A DNA stretch of 64,000 nucleotides, taken from NCBI GenBank assembly GCA_002694685.1, contig NZMW01000003.1:41540-105539 (forward strand). The letters are read 5' to 3'. The notes beneath the pieces are model-generated. The model was not told the origin of the DNA. It saw only the letters and a program-made list of their open reading frames with translations, and searched no databases. Positions 1 to 8,769 of this stretch are shown here, piece after piece. Made by a program: the position numbers and the translations under genes. This stretch comes from Balneola sp. GTDB lineage: Bacteria > Bacteroidota > Rhodothermia > Balneolales > Balneolaceae. How positions within the stretch are numbered: position 1 is the stretch's first letter; each line of letters begins with the position of its first letter.

Positions 1-722
1 ATGAAATCTTTCAGACCAAGAACAAGCATTACACTGATAATAAGAAGCTGGAAGCCAAGGCCAAAAGTAGACACGGCTGTCATCAACCAATTAGGGAAAT
101 GGGATGAATCGGCAGCTGTTTTATCCATCATATAGATTGTTTTATCAAAGTAGCCATAGCAGATTTTATATAAGCGAAAAAGGATGTTGACGGTTTTCTG
201 CTTTTCTCCTTTTAGAGCTGTTGGGGTGGAGTCTTCGAAAATTCTGCTGGTTTTGTCTCCGCCGTGAGCATTCCTTAGGATCACATAGTAATAATTATAC
301 AATGTGCCTTGTAGCTGTAGGCCGAGAAATGCGAGTACGGTAAGAGTAATATTGGAATCCGTGATATACCACAGAGAAGAGAGTATCAGCATATTAAGGA
401 TCACATCAGATACTGAATCAAGATATCGGCCGGTATAGGAAGGAGTTTTTTTGAGCCGGGCCAGTTCACCATCGGCAGCATCCAGAATAGACTTAAACAC
501 AAGGAAAAATGCAGCAGCACCATAATATCCATTGACGATACAAAAGATGGCAATAAGCCCAGATACTATAAATCCTAAGGTAACATGAACCGGAGTGAAG
601 GATGTATTTTTCAGAGAATGTGCAATGACCCTTGCTACTGGCCTTCCATAATCGGATAAATCTATAAACTGATAATCTTTAGGTAATTTAGACACTAATA
701 CGTATTTGGGAAAGCGTTTCAA
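1..722 (-). CDS. CDP-alcohol phosphatidyltransferase family protein (partial, runs off left edge)
   Basis: The minus-strand frame is open from an in-frame stop just upstream of a TTG near 722 down to base 1, so the 3' end of the gene lies outside the window. It contains the family signature DGELAR, then G seven residues on and D-x3-D (GRYLDSVSD), encoded around 425-505. This is the metal and CDP-binding motif of enzymes that move a phosphoalcohol from or to a CDP-linked lipid at the inner membrane. Several hydrophobic membrane segments flank it. The start is uncertain: TTG at 722 or GTG at about 695 are the only nearby candidates. The exact alcohol substrate cannot be told from the sequence. 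Confidence 0.8.
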   Translation of the reverse strand, partial: MKRFPKYVLVSKLPKDYQFIDLSDYGRPVARVIAHSLKNTSFTPVHVTLGFIVSGLIAIFCIVNGYYGAAAFFLVFKSILDAADGELARLKKTPSYTGRYLDSVSDVILNMLILSSLWYITDSNITLTVLAFLGLQLQGTLYNYYYVILRNAHGGDKTSRIFEDSTPTALKGEKQKTVNILFRLYKICYGYFDKTIYMMDKTAADSSHFPNWLMTAVSTFGLGFQLLIISVMLVLGLKDF

Positions 723-798
723 GTTTTGGCTAGCTAAATATCAAACACACTTAGCTAGTAGGATATACAAATAGAAGTATACAGGTTTTGTTTTGATG

Positions 799-1053
799 CT
801 AACCTATAGAATTGGCGATGAGTTCCTCCTTTTCCTTTTTTGGATATTGCTTTATCTGATATTCTCTTTTACAGGCCTTTGATCGATTAGCAAGTTCCTC
901 AACATAGACCAGTGATTTAGGTATGTGAGCTCGCAAATAACGAGCTCCCTTTCCCTTTTTGTGTTGATTCCAACGCCTTATAACATGGTTGGTACATCCA
1001 GTGTACAGACTTCCATCCATACACCTAATGATGTAAACAAACCAAGTCTTCAT
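799..1053 (-). CDS. GIY-YIG nuclease domain protein
   Basis: This 84-residue protein is one GIY-YIG domain. The first half-motif reads VYIIRC at residues 6-11 and the second LYTG at 17-20, followed by the conserved arginine region RRWNQHKKGKGARY. The length matches the small YhbQ/UvrC-N-like stand-alone nucleases, which are common in bacteria and mostly of unknown cellular role. It lies alone on the minus strand between the phosphatidyltransferase and a DUF2892 gene. The C-terminal lysine-rich stretch is typical of the family. The fold is confident; the biological substrate is not known. Confidence 0.85.
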   Translation of the reverse strand: MKTWFVYIIRCMDGSLYTGCTNHVIRRWNQHKKGKGARYLRAHIPKSLVYVEELANRSKACKREYQIKQYPKKEKEELIANSIG

Positions 1054-1142
1054 ATGGATATGAGATTTATTCTGAACGTAATTCTGATTTAACTCCAGCA
1101 GAGCTTAGCTAGGTAATCGTAATAAATAAAGAGCAGAAGATT

Positions 1143-1352
1143 TTATTCTACTGAAGTTTTGCACGTCTTTAGTCCAAACGGCGCATAAAGCGGACAAAAA
1201 CTGAAAAGACTTGTAAGTACAAATACGCCTGCAAGTACTAATAAAACAATTCCAAGTGTGCCTGTTACCGTTCCCGTAAAGTATAAGGCCACAAAAATGA
1301 TAGCCAAAACAAACCGAATAATTTTATCAGCGGAACCCATATTCTTTTTCAT
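1143..1352 (-). CDS. DUF2892 (YgaP-like) small membrane protein
   Basis: The 69-residue product begins with a short polar segment followed by two closely spaced hydrophobic helices (about residues 11-28 and 31-53), then a Cys-Pro-Leu-Tyr segment and a C-terminal KTC. This matches DUF2892, the membrane part of YgaP-type proteins, here without a rhodanese domain. Family members often sit near sulfur-transfer genes, but nothing of that kind is adjacent. The start ATG at 1352 begins the conserved MKKNMGSADKIIR. Function is unknown. Confidence 0.8.
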   Translation of the reverse strand: MKKNMGSADKIIRFVLAIIFVALYFTGTVTGTLGIVLLVLAGVFVLTSLFSFCPLYAPFGLKTCKTSVE

Positions 1353-1370
1353 GATATCCTCATATTTTTA

Positions 1371-1463
1371 TTAGATAAATTTTTGAATCAATAAAACTAA
1401 GCCGGTAATAATTAATATACACAGTACACAAACGGCTAGAAGTTTTAGTATTTTCATGCCCAT
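1371..1463 (-). CDS. possible 30-residue single-span membrane peptide
   Basis: A short minus-strand frame runs from ATG 1463 (a second ATG lies at 1457) to TAA at 1371. It encodes MGMKILKLLAVCVLCILI and then more hydrophobic residues ending in QKFI. It would lie 18 bp upstream of the DUF2892 gene on the same strand, so they could be co-transcribed. The composition is that of one transmembrane helix with a basic N-terminus. No homologue is recognised and such short frames occur by chance, so this is tentative. Confidence 0.3.
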   Translation of the reverse strand: MGMKILKLLAVCVLCILIITGLVLLIQKFI

Positions 1464-1541
1464 AATAAAACTTATTTATAAAGGTTTCGTGAACTTGTTA
1501 TTACAATCGAATTGTAATTAAAATATTTATCAAAAAGAGAA

Positions 1542-2234
1542 ATGAATACACAGCATCTTACGGCAGAACAAGTTAAATCAGTTCAAGCCAGTTTTATCAA
1601 TAAAGTGTACGGCTGGATGGCTCTGGCATTAGCTTTAACCGGCTTTGTTGCTTTAAGAACTGCAGACTCAGGATTTGCGTCCACGGTAGCTCAAAACCAG
1701 ATTTTATTTTTTGGGATTGCATTGGCAGAAATTGGATTGGTAGTATGGCTGTCGAGCAGAATTAATTCCATGAATGCCAGCATGGCGATTGGACTGTTTT
1801 TACTCTATTCGGCTCTTAATGGACTTACGATGTCGATTATATTTCTGATTTATACTTCCGCTTCCATCGCCTCCACGTTTTTTATAACAGCCGGTACATT
1901 TGGCGTGATGAGTGCCTATGGTTACTTCACCAAAAAAGATTTGACGAGTATTGGGAATATAGCCTTTATGGGCCTTATAGGTATAATTATCGCCTCAATT
2001 GTGAACATATTCTTGCAAAGTTCTATGCTGTATTGGCTAGTGACTTACGCTGGGGTTTTAGTATTTGTAGGGCTTACCGCTTATGACACTCAGAAGATCA
2101 AGAAAATGAGCCTTGAAATGGATATTGAATCGGAGGAGGGAAGCAAAGGTGCAATAATGGGAGCCCTTGCACTATATCTTGACTTCATCAACATGTTTAT
2201 TTTCTTACTTCGAATCTTTGGGCAGCGGAAATAA
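1542..2234 (+). CDS. Bax inhibitor-1 / YccA family membrane protein
   Basis: The 230-residue protein is almost entirely hydrophobic, with seven predicted membrane spans. It carries the family features: a polar N-terminus leading into NKVYGWMALALALTGFVA, the mid-protein ALNGLTMSIIFLIYT segment, and the C-terminal AYDTQKIKKM followed by LYLDFINMFIFLLRIFG, which in the family contains pore-related acidic residues. Bacterial members such as YetJ and YccA are inner-membrane proteins linked to pH-sensitive calcium leak or to FtsH modulation. Which applies here is not known. It has no obvious operon partner upstream and precedes the DUF2805 gene by 48 bp. Confidence 0.92.
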   Translation: MNTQHLTAEQVKSVQASFINKVYGWMALALALTGFVALRTADSGFASTVAQNQILFFGIALAEIGLVVWLSSRINSMNASMAIGLFLLYSALNGLTMSIIFLIYTSASIASTFFITAGTFGVMSAYGYFTKKDLTSIGNIAFMGLIGIIIASIVNIFLQSSMLYWLVTYAGVLVFVGLTAYDTQKIKKMSLEMDIESEEGSKGAIMGALALYLDFINMFIFLLRIFGQRK

Positions 2235-2282
2235 ATGGATTGAAAGTATCGGATAAATTGTATTGCTGAGAAAAAGGCAGAA

Positions 2283-2537
2283 ATGGCTGATTTCAGTACA
2301 TTATCTAAATCCGATAAAAGCAGAATTGTAGAGATGGCGTGGGAAGACCGTACCCCTTTTGATGCCATCGAATTTCAGTTTGGTCTCAGTGAAGATGAAA
2401 CCATTCAGCTAATGCGATCCGAAATGAAACGTTCCAGCTTTAAGATGTGGCGGGAACGTGTTTCCGGAAGAGATACCAAACACCGCAAAAAGAGAAAAGA
2501 AGAAGTGAATCGATTTGTAAGCCCAAATCAAAACTAG
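2283..2537 (+). CDS. TIGR03643/DUF2805 family small protein
   Basis: The 84-residue protein has the family features: a start rich in Ser and Lys, then IVEMAWEDRTPFDAIE, FGLSEDE, MRSEMKRSSFKMWRERV and SGR-x-TKH, ending in a basic tail. The middle looks like a helix-turn-helix, so a DNA-binding role is possible, but no function is established for the family. It lies 48 bp after the BI-1 gene and may share its transcript. Its last codons overlap the stop of the convergent amidohydrolase gene by 4 bp. Confidence 0.82.
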   Translation: MADFSTLSKSDKSRIVEMAWEDRTPFDAIEFQFGLSEDETIQLMRSEMKRSSFKMWRERVSGRDTKHRKKRKEEVNRFVSPNQN

Positions 2538-3940
2538 TCCATTTCTTCTAAAATCTTCTCTAATTCTCCTTTATCATAATGCTTGCCGTTTGAAACTACC
2601 GAATAGATTTGCTCAGTATTTTTAATATCGGATAATGGATTCGCATTTAGAATAAGTAGATCTGCCTGCTTGCCAATGTTGATACTTCCTGTTTGATCGT
2701 AATCACCAAAAAAGAGAGATCCGTTTAATGACGAAGCTTGCAAAGCTTCCAGTGGAGTTAAGCCTGAGCTAACAAATTCCTGCAGTTCTTTGTGTAGAGA
2801 AATACCGGGATAAACATAAGAATTGTAGGCTCCGGCATCAGAACCTGCTAATATTTTAATACCAGCCGCCTGCATATCTCCCGTTATTTTCTTGAATAAA
2901 TCATTGAGCTCTTTTTCAAACTGGATGGCTTCTGCGTCCCGGCGCTGAGCAGAGCGAACTCTTCGCTGATAAGTCTCCTGAATATCTTCCGGAATATATT
3001 TCAAGTACTCATCGTCAGTATGATCAACCTCATGAAGAAAGCTTAAGATATTGTCAATGTGCAGGGTTGGGATCACATAAACTTCCTCTTCAACCAATCT
3101 TTGATAGAAAACTCTGGCGGTATCTTCATTATAGCTTTCTTTAAGTTCAGCGACTGCAGACCAAAACCCAAGCCTCCCATTATAGACATCGCTGGTGATT
3201 TCAAGTTCTCTGTCTGAGGTTCCTTTCAAAACGTAATACAAATGCTCAATGCCATCCAGACCTTCGGAAATGGCATCATCAATAAAGATACTCATTGGCA
3301 TATGTCCGGTGACGGTAAGTCCTCGTTCTTCGGCTTGACGAATAATCTCGAGGTATGCTTCCCCACTCAAGGTACTTTCGTAGATCTTAACATAATCAAC
3401 CCCGATAGACTCAAGAGAATCGAGAGCTGCAGATATTTCCTCAGAATTCACCACTTCGATGGAACCTTCCCAGGTGGGGTCGGGGCCATCAATTTTTGGT
3501 CCGGATGTGTAGATGTCAGGTCCTTCAAGCGATCCGGCTTCAATCTGTGACTGCCAGTCAAATATCGAAGGGGTTAGATCACCGCCGGCATCTCGCACCG
3601 AGGTCACTCCACTTGCTAAGTACATGGGCAGCAAACTTCGGTTTGAAGGTACAAGTTCTTGTCCGCCGCGTAAGTGGATGTGCATATCCCAGAGTCCGGG
3701 TATTACATACTTACCCTCCATCGCGATAGTCTCAAATACATCGGGTGATTTTGCTCCATCCTCAAAAATATCTGCTATCTCGTTCTTGTTGATTAGTATA
3801 GATTGATTTTCAGAGATGTTGCCGGTCTCAATATCAATGACATTCACGCCGGTAATTAAATATTGATCAGGGTTAGCAGAGTTGGAACAAGCTGAGAAAA
3901 ATAGAATCAGAGATAAAAACAGGTAATTAGTGATACGCAT
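2534..3940 (-). CDS. secreted amidohydrolase-family lipoprotein
   Basis: The 468-residue protein starts with a lipoprotein signal peptide (lipobox FFSAC, Cys18), so it is probably membrane-anchored outside the cytoplasm. The mature part is a metal-dependent amidohydrolase of the imidazolonepropionase/prolidase-like group. The first metal motif is HIH at 87-89 in the segment IPGLWDMHIHLRG, followed by a lysine segment (VDYVKIYES), GHMPM, a histidine in PTLHIDNI, and the late metal aspartate in LAGSDAGA. Homologues hydrolyse cyclic amides or dipeptides; the substrate here cannot be predicted. It lies 29 bp downstream of the endonuclease/phosphatase lipoprotein on the same strand and may be co-transcribed with it. 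Confidence 0.88.
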   Translation of the reverse strand: MRITNYLFLSLILFFSACSNSANPDQYLITGVNVIDIETGNISENQSILINKNEIADIFEDGAKSPDVFETIAMEGKYVIPGLWDMHIHLRGGQELVPSNRSLLPMYLASGVTSVRDAGGDLTPSIFDWQSQIEAGSLEGPDIYTSGPKIDGPDPTWEGSIEVVNSEEISAALDSLESIGVDYVKIYESTLSGEAYLEIIRQAEERGLTVTGHMPMSIFIDDAISEGLDGIEHLYYVLKGTSDRELEITSDVYNGRLGFWSAVAELKESYNEDTARVFYQRLVEEEVYVIPTLHIDNILSFLHEVDHTDDEYLKYIPEDIQETYQRRVRSAQRRDAEAIQFEKELNDLFKKITGDMQAAGIKILAGSDAGAYNSYVYPGISLHKELQEFVSSGLTPLEALQASSLNGSLFFGDYDQTGSINIGKQADLLILNANPLSDIKNTEQIYSVVSNGKHYDKGELEKILEEMD

Positions 3941-3969
3941 AATTTGAGCTTTGGCTTATTCTTAATCTT

Positions 3970-4794
3970 TTAGTGAAATTGTATAACAACCGGCAAGTGA
4001 TCGGATGGAGTGCGATTATCTTTGATCTCGTTGATCACGGAGTAGCTTTCAACGGTAATATCTTCCGATACAAAAATGTAGTCGATTCGATCCTCAAGAG
4101 GATGGGTAGTATCAAATCCATTGAAGGTGCCAATAGGTCCCATAGGTTCTGTTTTGCTGATATCCCTCGAATCTTTGAGATGAGTTGTAAGGAAATTAAT
4201 AGGATCTGAGCCCGGAATGGCATTAAAATCGCCCATCACCAACATAGGGTAGTTTTGGGAATTCAGATTTTCAGCTCTTTCCCAAATCAGTTTGAGAGCC
4301 TCCAATCTGGCTGTGGCTCCTCTGTGATCGAGGTGGGCATTAAATACCCAGAAATGCTCATCACTATCTATGTCTCTTAAAAGAACAAAGGTGCAAACAC
4401 GGAGATTGGCTGCATCCCAGCCCATAGAGACTTCCTCAGGAGTTTCTGATAACCAAAAAGTACCTTCTTCAAGAAGCTGAAGACTGCTTGTGTTGTAGAA
4501 AATAGCCGAGTGTTCACCGGCACTAACGCCGTCTCGTCTGCCAACTCCGGCATAGTCATAGTTACTCAGTGTGCTATCTAAGTAGGAGATTTGTTCCGGT
4601 AAACCTTCCTGAGTTCCAAATACGTCAAGCTTTAAGTCCAGGATTTGTGAGGTCACCCATTCCTTTCGGTTCTCCCACTGGTTAATTCCATCGCTTTGCG
4701 TATTCATTCTGATATTATAAGTAGCTGCTTTGTAATTTTGTGTTTTGCAGCCTGTAAAGACTAGAAAAATTAAAAGGGTAATTATATATCGCAT
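3970..4794 (-). CDS. endonuclease/exonuclease/phosphatase family lipoprotein
   Basis: The 274-residue product has a signal peptide with a lipobox (FTGC, Cys16) and an EEP fold. Recognisable active-site pieces in order are ATYNIRMN (Asn), GTQEGLPEQ (metal Glu), NAHLDHRG, MGDFNAIPGSDP (Asp/Asn pair), DRIDYIF and the C-terminal SDHLPVV (Asp-His). These are the catalytic residues of Mg-dependent phosphodiesterases and sphingomyelinase- or DNase-like enzymes. Secreted bacteroidete members are often annotated as endonuclease/exonuclease/phosphatase with unknown substrate. It precedes the amidohydrolase lipoprotein by 29 bp on the same strand. Confidence 0.9.
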   Translation of the reverse strand: MRYIITLLIFLVFTGCKTQNYKAATYNIRMNTQSDGINQWENRKEWVTSQILDLKLDVFGTQEGLPEQISYLDSTLSNYDYAGVGRRDGVSAGEHSAIFYNTSSLQLLEEGTFWLSETPEEVSMGWDAANLRVCTFVLLRDIDSDEHFWVFNAHLDHRGATARLEALKLIWERAENLNSQNYPMLVMGDFNAIPGSDPINFLTTHLKDSRDISKTEPMGPIGTFNGFDTTHPLEDRIDYIFVSEDITVESYSVINEIKDNRTPSDHLPVVIQFH

Positions 4795-4981
4795 GGACTC
4801 ATCTTTTAACTTAAGATACTTGAACTGTCTTAAAATTACTTTTTGCGTATGTAAAAGAGTTTTTCGTAAAAGGGATCGAATGGATTAAAGAAAATGGAAT
4901 TTAAATCTTATAGCTATTTTAGAAATTCCTTATCTTTTAGATTCGAAAAAATTCTCCGTAAAAATCGGAAAGAAAAAGTTA

Positions 4982-5365
4982 ATGAGTAAAGCAGTTGATA
5001 AGGACAATCAGGGATTTTGGGATCGTATGGGGATCGGGTTATCCGGACTTTGCGCTATTCACTGTTTACTGGTTCCGGTATTTGTTTCTTTAATTCCTCT
5101 CTGGCCGGCTATTGAAGAATTTCATGAATATACTCACCTGATATTTTTCCTTGCTATAGCACCGGCAGTCATTTTGTCCATAAAAAACCGTAAAGATTTA
5201 AAAGCTATTTCCGGGTATTTGTTTGTAGGTCTCGCCATTATTTTTGTTGCCTGGTATTTTAATCATCAGCTTGGTGATTACGGCGAGGCAGGTGTGACAT
5301 TAGTCGGCAGCTCATTACTCATCAGGGGGCACTGGTTAAATTATAAAACTAAGATTGGGCGTTAG
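4982..5365 (+). CDS. MerC-domain membrane protein
   Basis: The 127-residue protein has four hydrophobic spans and the MerC-type metal motif GLCAIHCLLVP in the first span. MerC proteins move Hg(II) across the inner membrane, but stand-alone MerC-domain proteins of this size are common in Bacteroidota without any mer operon. No merR, merA or merP is adjacent, so a mercury role is not supported by context; general metal handling is equally possible. The start ATG at 4982 follows a purine-rich stretch (GGAAAGAAAAAG). Its end overlaps the convergent flavoprotein gene by 4 bp. Confidence 0.78.
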   Translation: MSKAVDKDNQGFWDRMGIGLSGLCAIHCLLVPVFVSLIPLWPAIEEFHEYTHLIFFLAIAPAVILSIKNRKDLKAISGYLFVGLAIIFVAWYFNHQLGDYGEAGVTLVGSSLLIRGHWLNYKTKIGR

Positions 5366-6477
5366 TTCAGGTTCTGTTCCAGAAGTTTTATTACTTCCAT
5401 TGCGCATCCCCAGCTTAAGGTTACCCCGGCACCTCCGTGCCCATAGTTATGAATGACAAGTTTGTCGTGAATGACTTCGGGTTCAAGTCTTAACCCATCT
5501 TCTTTTTTTCTTATGTATCGATATCCAACTTTGGATTTCAGTTTTGACAATTCATCAATTTTATTGACACCAAAAGTGTGTTCAATAATTTCAGTGTTGA
5601 TCGCTAAAATTTGTTTTGGGACTTCCAGGTTTCCAATAGTTACGGTAGGTTGAATAGATTGCTCTCCGTTCCAGTTTCCGCTTTCGTCTAGTCGACCTGC
5701 TTGTCTGCTTCCGCCAAAAATCCAACCGTCACTGCGTGGATAGAAATAGACATCTTGAAGGCTGCCATTCTCACTTTTATAAACTTCTTGACCAGGCGAA
5801 AAGTTATAAGAGACCAACTCCCCATCTGGATTTCGAAGCTTTGTTTTTCCGGGAATACGTAATAAGTGTCCGCGGTGAATGAGCTGATTTGGGTCATTCA
5901 TCAATTCCACAGCACCAAGTCCGGAGCAGTTGATGACATACTGAAATGGGAGTGTTGAAATATCCTCTGATCTCAGATCCCTGATTTCTAACCTGATATT
6001 ACCCCCCAGTATTTTATCAATCAAAGCTGGGAAATAGAGACTCCAATCCGCGAAAAAGCAATTAAACTTCCATCCGGATGATATCTCAATTGATGGATGT
6101 GAAGGATGGAAAGAGTTCCTAAAAGCCGGGAAATTTTGAAACTCCCTCATTAAACCTGCATAGGATGGAAGTGAAGTTTCAGAAGCAAATAACTCAAAAT
6201 GCTGATGGATATTCAGCCCCGGAAACCCTTCATTAAACAGCTTTTGAAAATGATTTTGACTATTAATAAACAGAGCGTCTAATCTTTCCGAAGAAACAGA
6301 ATGAGGAATTACTGAAGCCGCAGGATAAAGGCTTGCAAATGCAGGGTCAGCCTGTGCTTTCCTTGGATCGGCTTTACTGATGATAGTAACATCCCAACCC
6401 TTTCGCTCAAGTAAGAGGGCGGTAGTTAAACCGGAAACACCGCTTCCAATGATGCATATATTTTTTTTAGAACTCAT
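5362..6477 (-). CDS. FAD-dependent oxidoreductase, D-amino-acid oxidase type
   Basis: The 371-residue protein has an N-terminal dinucleotide-binding motif (ICIIGSGVSGLTTA, glycines at 11-16, acceptor strand VTIIS). Near the C-terminus is the DAAO signature NYGHGGAGVTLSWGCA. Between them NCSGLGAVEL and PRSDGWIFGGSRQ match DAAO flavin-binding positions. DAAO enzymes oxidise D-amino acids to keto acids, with release of ammonia and peroxide. No signal peptide is seen, so it is cytoplasmic. It stands alone between convergent merC and a divergently transcribed lipoprotein gene. The family call is firm; the substrate is inferred from family only. Confidence 0.87.
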   Translation of the reverse strand: MSSKKNICIIGSGVSGLTTALLLERKGWDVTIISKADPRKAQADPAFASLYPAASVIPHSVSSERLDALFINSQNHFQKLFNEGFPGLNIHQHFELFASETSLPSYAGLMREFQNFPAFRNSFHPSHPSIEISSGWKFNCFFADWSLYFPALIDKILGGNIRLEIRDLRSEDISTLPFQYVINCSGLGAVELMNDPNQLIHRGHLLRIPGKTKLRNPDGELVSYNFSPGQEVYKSENGSLQDVYFYPRSDGWIFGGSRQAGRLDESGNWNGEQSIQPTVTIGNLEVPKQILAINTEIIEHTFGVNKIDELSKLKSKVGYRYIRKKEDGLRLEPEVIHDKLVIHNYGHGGAGVTLSWGCAMEVIKLLEQNLN

Positions 6478-6587
6478 ACCAAAATATAAAGGCTTAGAAG
6501 TTGGAATAAATTAATTTTAAGGAGTCTTAAGTTGTTGTTTCAAGTAGCTAATTTTGGTAATTTTAGTAAACTTTAGGACAGGCTTTA

Positions 6588-7442
6588 GTGTATAAATTAA
6601 TATCATCTGTATTACTACTGGTAATCTTGTCGGGCATAATATCTTGCAATTTGCTCACCGTGGATGAAGAAGCTTCAAACTACCCGTCGGTGTTTCCTCA
6701 ACTGGAGTTTTCTGAACTTCGGGAAATGAATGAAACGTACCAATCTGAGAATAGCGAACACATTTGCTCCACGCTGAATATGTACGGTTTTACAGGTTAT
6801 AGTGAAATATTTTTTGAGAATGGAGTTAATCCCTGTGAAAACCGGGAAGTGCTAAGGGTTGAAATGACAAACCCTGATACCGTGCAAGCAGCAGCTAAGA
6901 AATCTCTTTTACAGAATGAAAAATACACGGGTGTTTCTGATACTTCCCAACTGAAATTAAAAGGGATGGAGTCTATCCAAGGGTGCATTGTTTGTTCCGG
7001 CCCCGACCAGTACAGTGGAATCATTGAGTGGAAACTGGTTTTTGAAAATCAGTATATCGATTCCGTCAAAGTTATTGATACCGAAATCACGGTGATAATG
7101 GATGCGGAAGGAGTAAATCAAATTTGGGGAAATTGGTATCCTGATTTTAAAGTACCCGATTTTGTAAACTTTGGATACGAAGAAGTTCAGGAAGGTATGG
7201 TTGGTTGGCAAATTGATATGAGGCCTTACACCGGCGAGGAAGAAATTTATACAGTACAGGCAGAAGATCTGTCTGATCAACCATATAAAGTTCACTTACC
7301 GGTAGAGGTTGATAGCGAAAGACAGCTAGAACTGAGGACTTGTTGGGCAATTCCAATTTCACAAGATAGATCAGGTTTTGATGGTTGGATAGCATATATA
7401 GATATTGAAGAGGGCTTTTTAGTAGATATAGAAGCTCAGTAA
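6588..7442 (+). CDS. putative lipoprotein, unknown function
   Basis: The 284-residue product starts at GTG 6588 and has a lipoprotein signal (lipobox SGIISC, Cys20). The mature part carries several cysteines, including an ENSEHICSTL segment, a NPCENREV segment and the closely spaced GCIVCSGPDQ. It ends with a DGWIAYIDIEEGFLVDIEAQ segment that resembles the closing strand of a beta-rich domain. No family is recognised. It is flanked by a divergent DAAO gene and a downstream response regulator 126 bp away, with no evidence of shared function. Confidence 0.75.
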   Translation: MYKLISSVLLLVILSGIISCNLLTVDEEASNYPSVFPQLEFSELREMNETYQSENSEHICSTLNMYGFTGYSEIFFENGVNPCENREVLRVEMTNPDTVQAAAKKSLLQNEKYTGVSDTSQLKLKGMESIQGCIVCSGPDQYSGIIEWKLVFENQYIDSVKVIDTEITVIMDAEGVNQIWGNWYPDFKVPDFVNFGYEEVQEGMVGWQIDMRPYTGEEEIYTVQAEDLSDQPYKVHLPVEVDSERQLELRTCWAIPISQDRSGFDGWIAYIDIEEGFLVDIEAQ

Positions 7443-7568
7443 AATGGAGAGGTTTAGTATTTATGCTGACTCTAAATTTTGCAGAGTTAAATAATTAGTA
7501 ACATATTTGAGGTTAGATACTCTTAACTTAGATAGGTAGCTACATTTTAAAGTTTAAAGGATAATAGT

Positions 7569-7937
7569 TTGACAGAATCGACAAAAAAAATACTGATCGT
7601 TGAAGATGATATGATCATCTCTTTAGTTGTTGAAAACATGATAAAAAAATTAGGCTACACTCTGGTTGGCAAAGCAGCTTCGGGAGAAGAAGCCATTGAC
7701 CTGGCCAAAGAACACAAGCCTGATATTGTGTTGATGGACATCCGTTTAAAAGGAGAGATGGATGGTATTGAAGCAGTTACTCAGATTAGGGAGCATATTA
7801 AGACGGACGTTATTTACCTAACCGGAAATTCGGATAAGGTGAATTATGAGCGTGCAAAGGCTACTGAATGTATTGACCTGATTTCGAAACCATTTACTAT
7901 TGGTGAACTAACCCGTTCTTTAGAACTAGTTGCCTGA
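7569..7937 (+). CDS. single-domain response regulator (CheY-like receiver)
   Basis: The 122-residue protein is a receiver domain with no output domain. The acidic pocket is VEDD at 11-14, the phospho-acceptor is Asp57 (VLMDIRL), the switch threonine is Thr85 (YLTGNSD) and the conserved lysine is Lys107 (SKPFT). The start is TTG at 7569; upstream sequence has GGATAATAG as a weak ribosome site. Lone receivers of this kind often act in phosphorelays with hybrid kinases encoded elsewhere. No kinase is adjacent; the next gene is a membrane protein of unknown function 66 bp downstream. Confidence 0.93.
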   Translation: MTESTKKILIVEDDMIISLVVENMIKKLGYTLVGKAASGEEAIDLAKEHKPDIVLMDIRLKGEMDGIEAVTQIREHIKTDVIYLTGNSDKVNYERAKATECIDLISKPFTIGELTRSLELVA

Positions 7938-8003
7938 TAATTTTTTGCATCTTTATTGGGTTTAAACCGTAGGCTACTCCGATAAAATTAACGGGCATAT
8001 GCT

Positions 8004-8693
8004 ATGAGTACAAAATTTAAAAATCTGAGAAATGATTTAGAGGACCTTGAACAAGAAGGTCAGTTTGATGTAAACGAAAGCTCATCTGTTAGAGGCGGTA
8101 AATCAAACTCAAAGCTTGCAAATTATATTCTTCTATTCGCCTTTTTAGCCACGCTTACTTTCTACGCAGGTTCAAAAATAAATTTCGATAGCCTGACCTG
8201 GAATCCAATTGAAAACATTGTTCAGGAACTCAATCAGCCTAATGAATCACTCTTAACAGGTATGGGTGAATGGATGGAGGAGATGGGATATGGAACCCTG
8301 ACAAGAGAAGAGCTTATCGCATTACGTCAGGAAGGAGTTACCGCAACCTATACCTCTCAAATCAGAGATGCCGGCTATACCGATGTAACTCTTGATCAAC
8401 TGGTTGAACTTTCGGATGCTGGCGTAAGTGCCACTTTTACCCGAATGATGAAGGAATTAGGTTATGAACTGAGTATCCCTGATTTGATAGATCTTGAGAG
8501 AGCAGGTGTCACGGCTTATTTCACAAGTAACATGCTGGACCTTGGTTACACAATGGAAGATCTGTCGAAAGAAAACCTGATTCGCCTCGGAAATATTGGA
8601 GTAACCCACTCTCTTGCTGAACGCCTTATCGAAGAGCAGGAAGTGCGCCCAACAATAGATGAGTTAATTCGGTATCGTATTAGTAACCAATAA
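8004..8693 (+). CDS. membrane-anchored protein with four ~35-residue helical repeats
   Basis: The 229-residue product has a charged N-terminal segment (about 1-35), one hydrophobic span (about 38-55) and a C-terminal tandem repeat region. Each repeat follows the pattern aromatic/Leu-GY, then LT-x-x-x-LI-x-L-x-x-x-GVTA-x-(Y/F)T, for example ELIALRQEGVTATYT, QLVELSDAGVSATFT and DLIDLERAGVTAYFT, with a fourth, degenerate copy. Similar repeats are found C-terminal to M56/BlaR1-like proteins in Bacteroidota, where their role is unknown. It could present the repeat region outside the inner membrane. Neighbours give no functional clue. The fold description is direct; the family link is from memory. 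Confidence 0.75.
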   Translation: MSTKFKNLRNDLEDLEQEGQFDVNESSSVRGGKSNSKLANYILLFAFLATLTFYAGSKINFDSLTWNPIENIVQELNQPNESLLTGMGEWMEEMGYGTLTREELIALRQEGVTATYTSQIRDAGYTDVTLDQLVELSDAGVSATFTRMMKELGYELSIPDLIDLERAGVTAYFTSNMLDLGYTMEDLSKENLIRLGNIGVTHSLAERLIEEQEVRPTIDELIRYRISNQ

Positions 8694-8733
8694 CTTACAA
8701 GGTTTTCCGGAACATTTATTTCTTTAAAACCTT

Positions 8734-8769
8734 TATAAGTAGTGAATAGACACAACAAAACTACTTATA
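8734..8769 (+). promoter_or_regulatory. 10-bp inverted repeat whose right arm touches the start codon at 8770
   Basis: TATAAGTAGT at 8734-8743 is perfectly complementary to ACTACTTATA at 8760-8769, separated by 16 bases. The right arm ends on the base before the ATG of the outer-membrane protein gene. As RNA it would form a hairpin covering the ribosome-binding region; as DNA it could be an operator. Either role is inference. Confidence 0.5.

Noticed and set aside
2090..2368. Open frame on the minus strand across the BI-1 3' end
   Set aside because: It overlaps two well-supported plus-strand genes, has no start context, and its translation lacks any family features; a shadow frame.
4982..5365. 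Mercury resistance operon
   Set aside because: Only a MerC-like membrane domain is present, with no merR, merA, merP or merT nearby.
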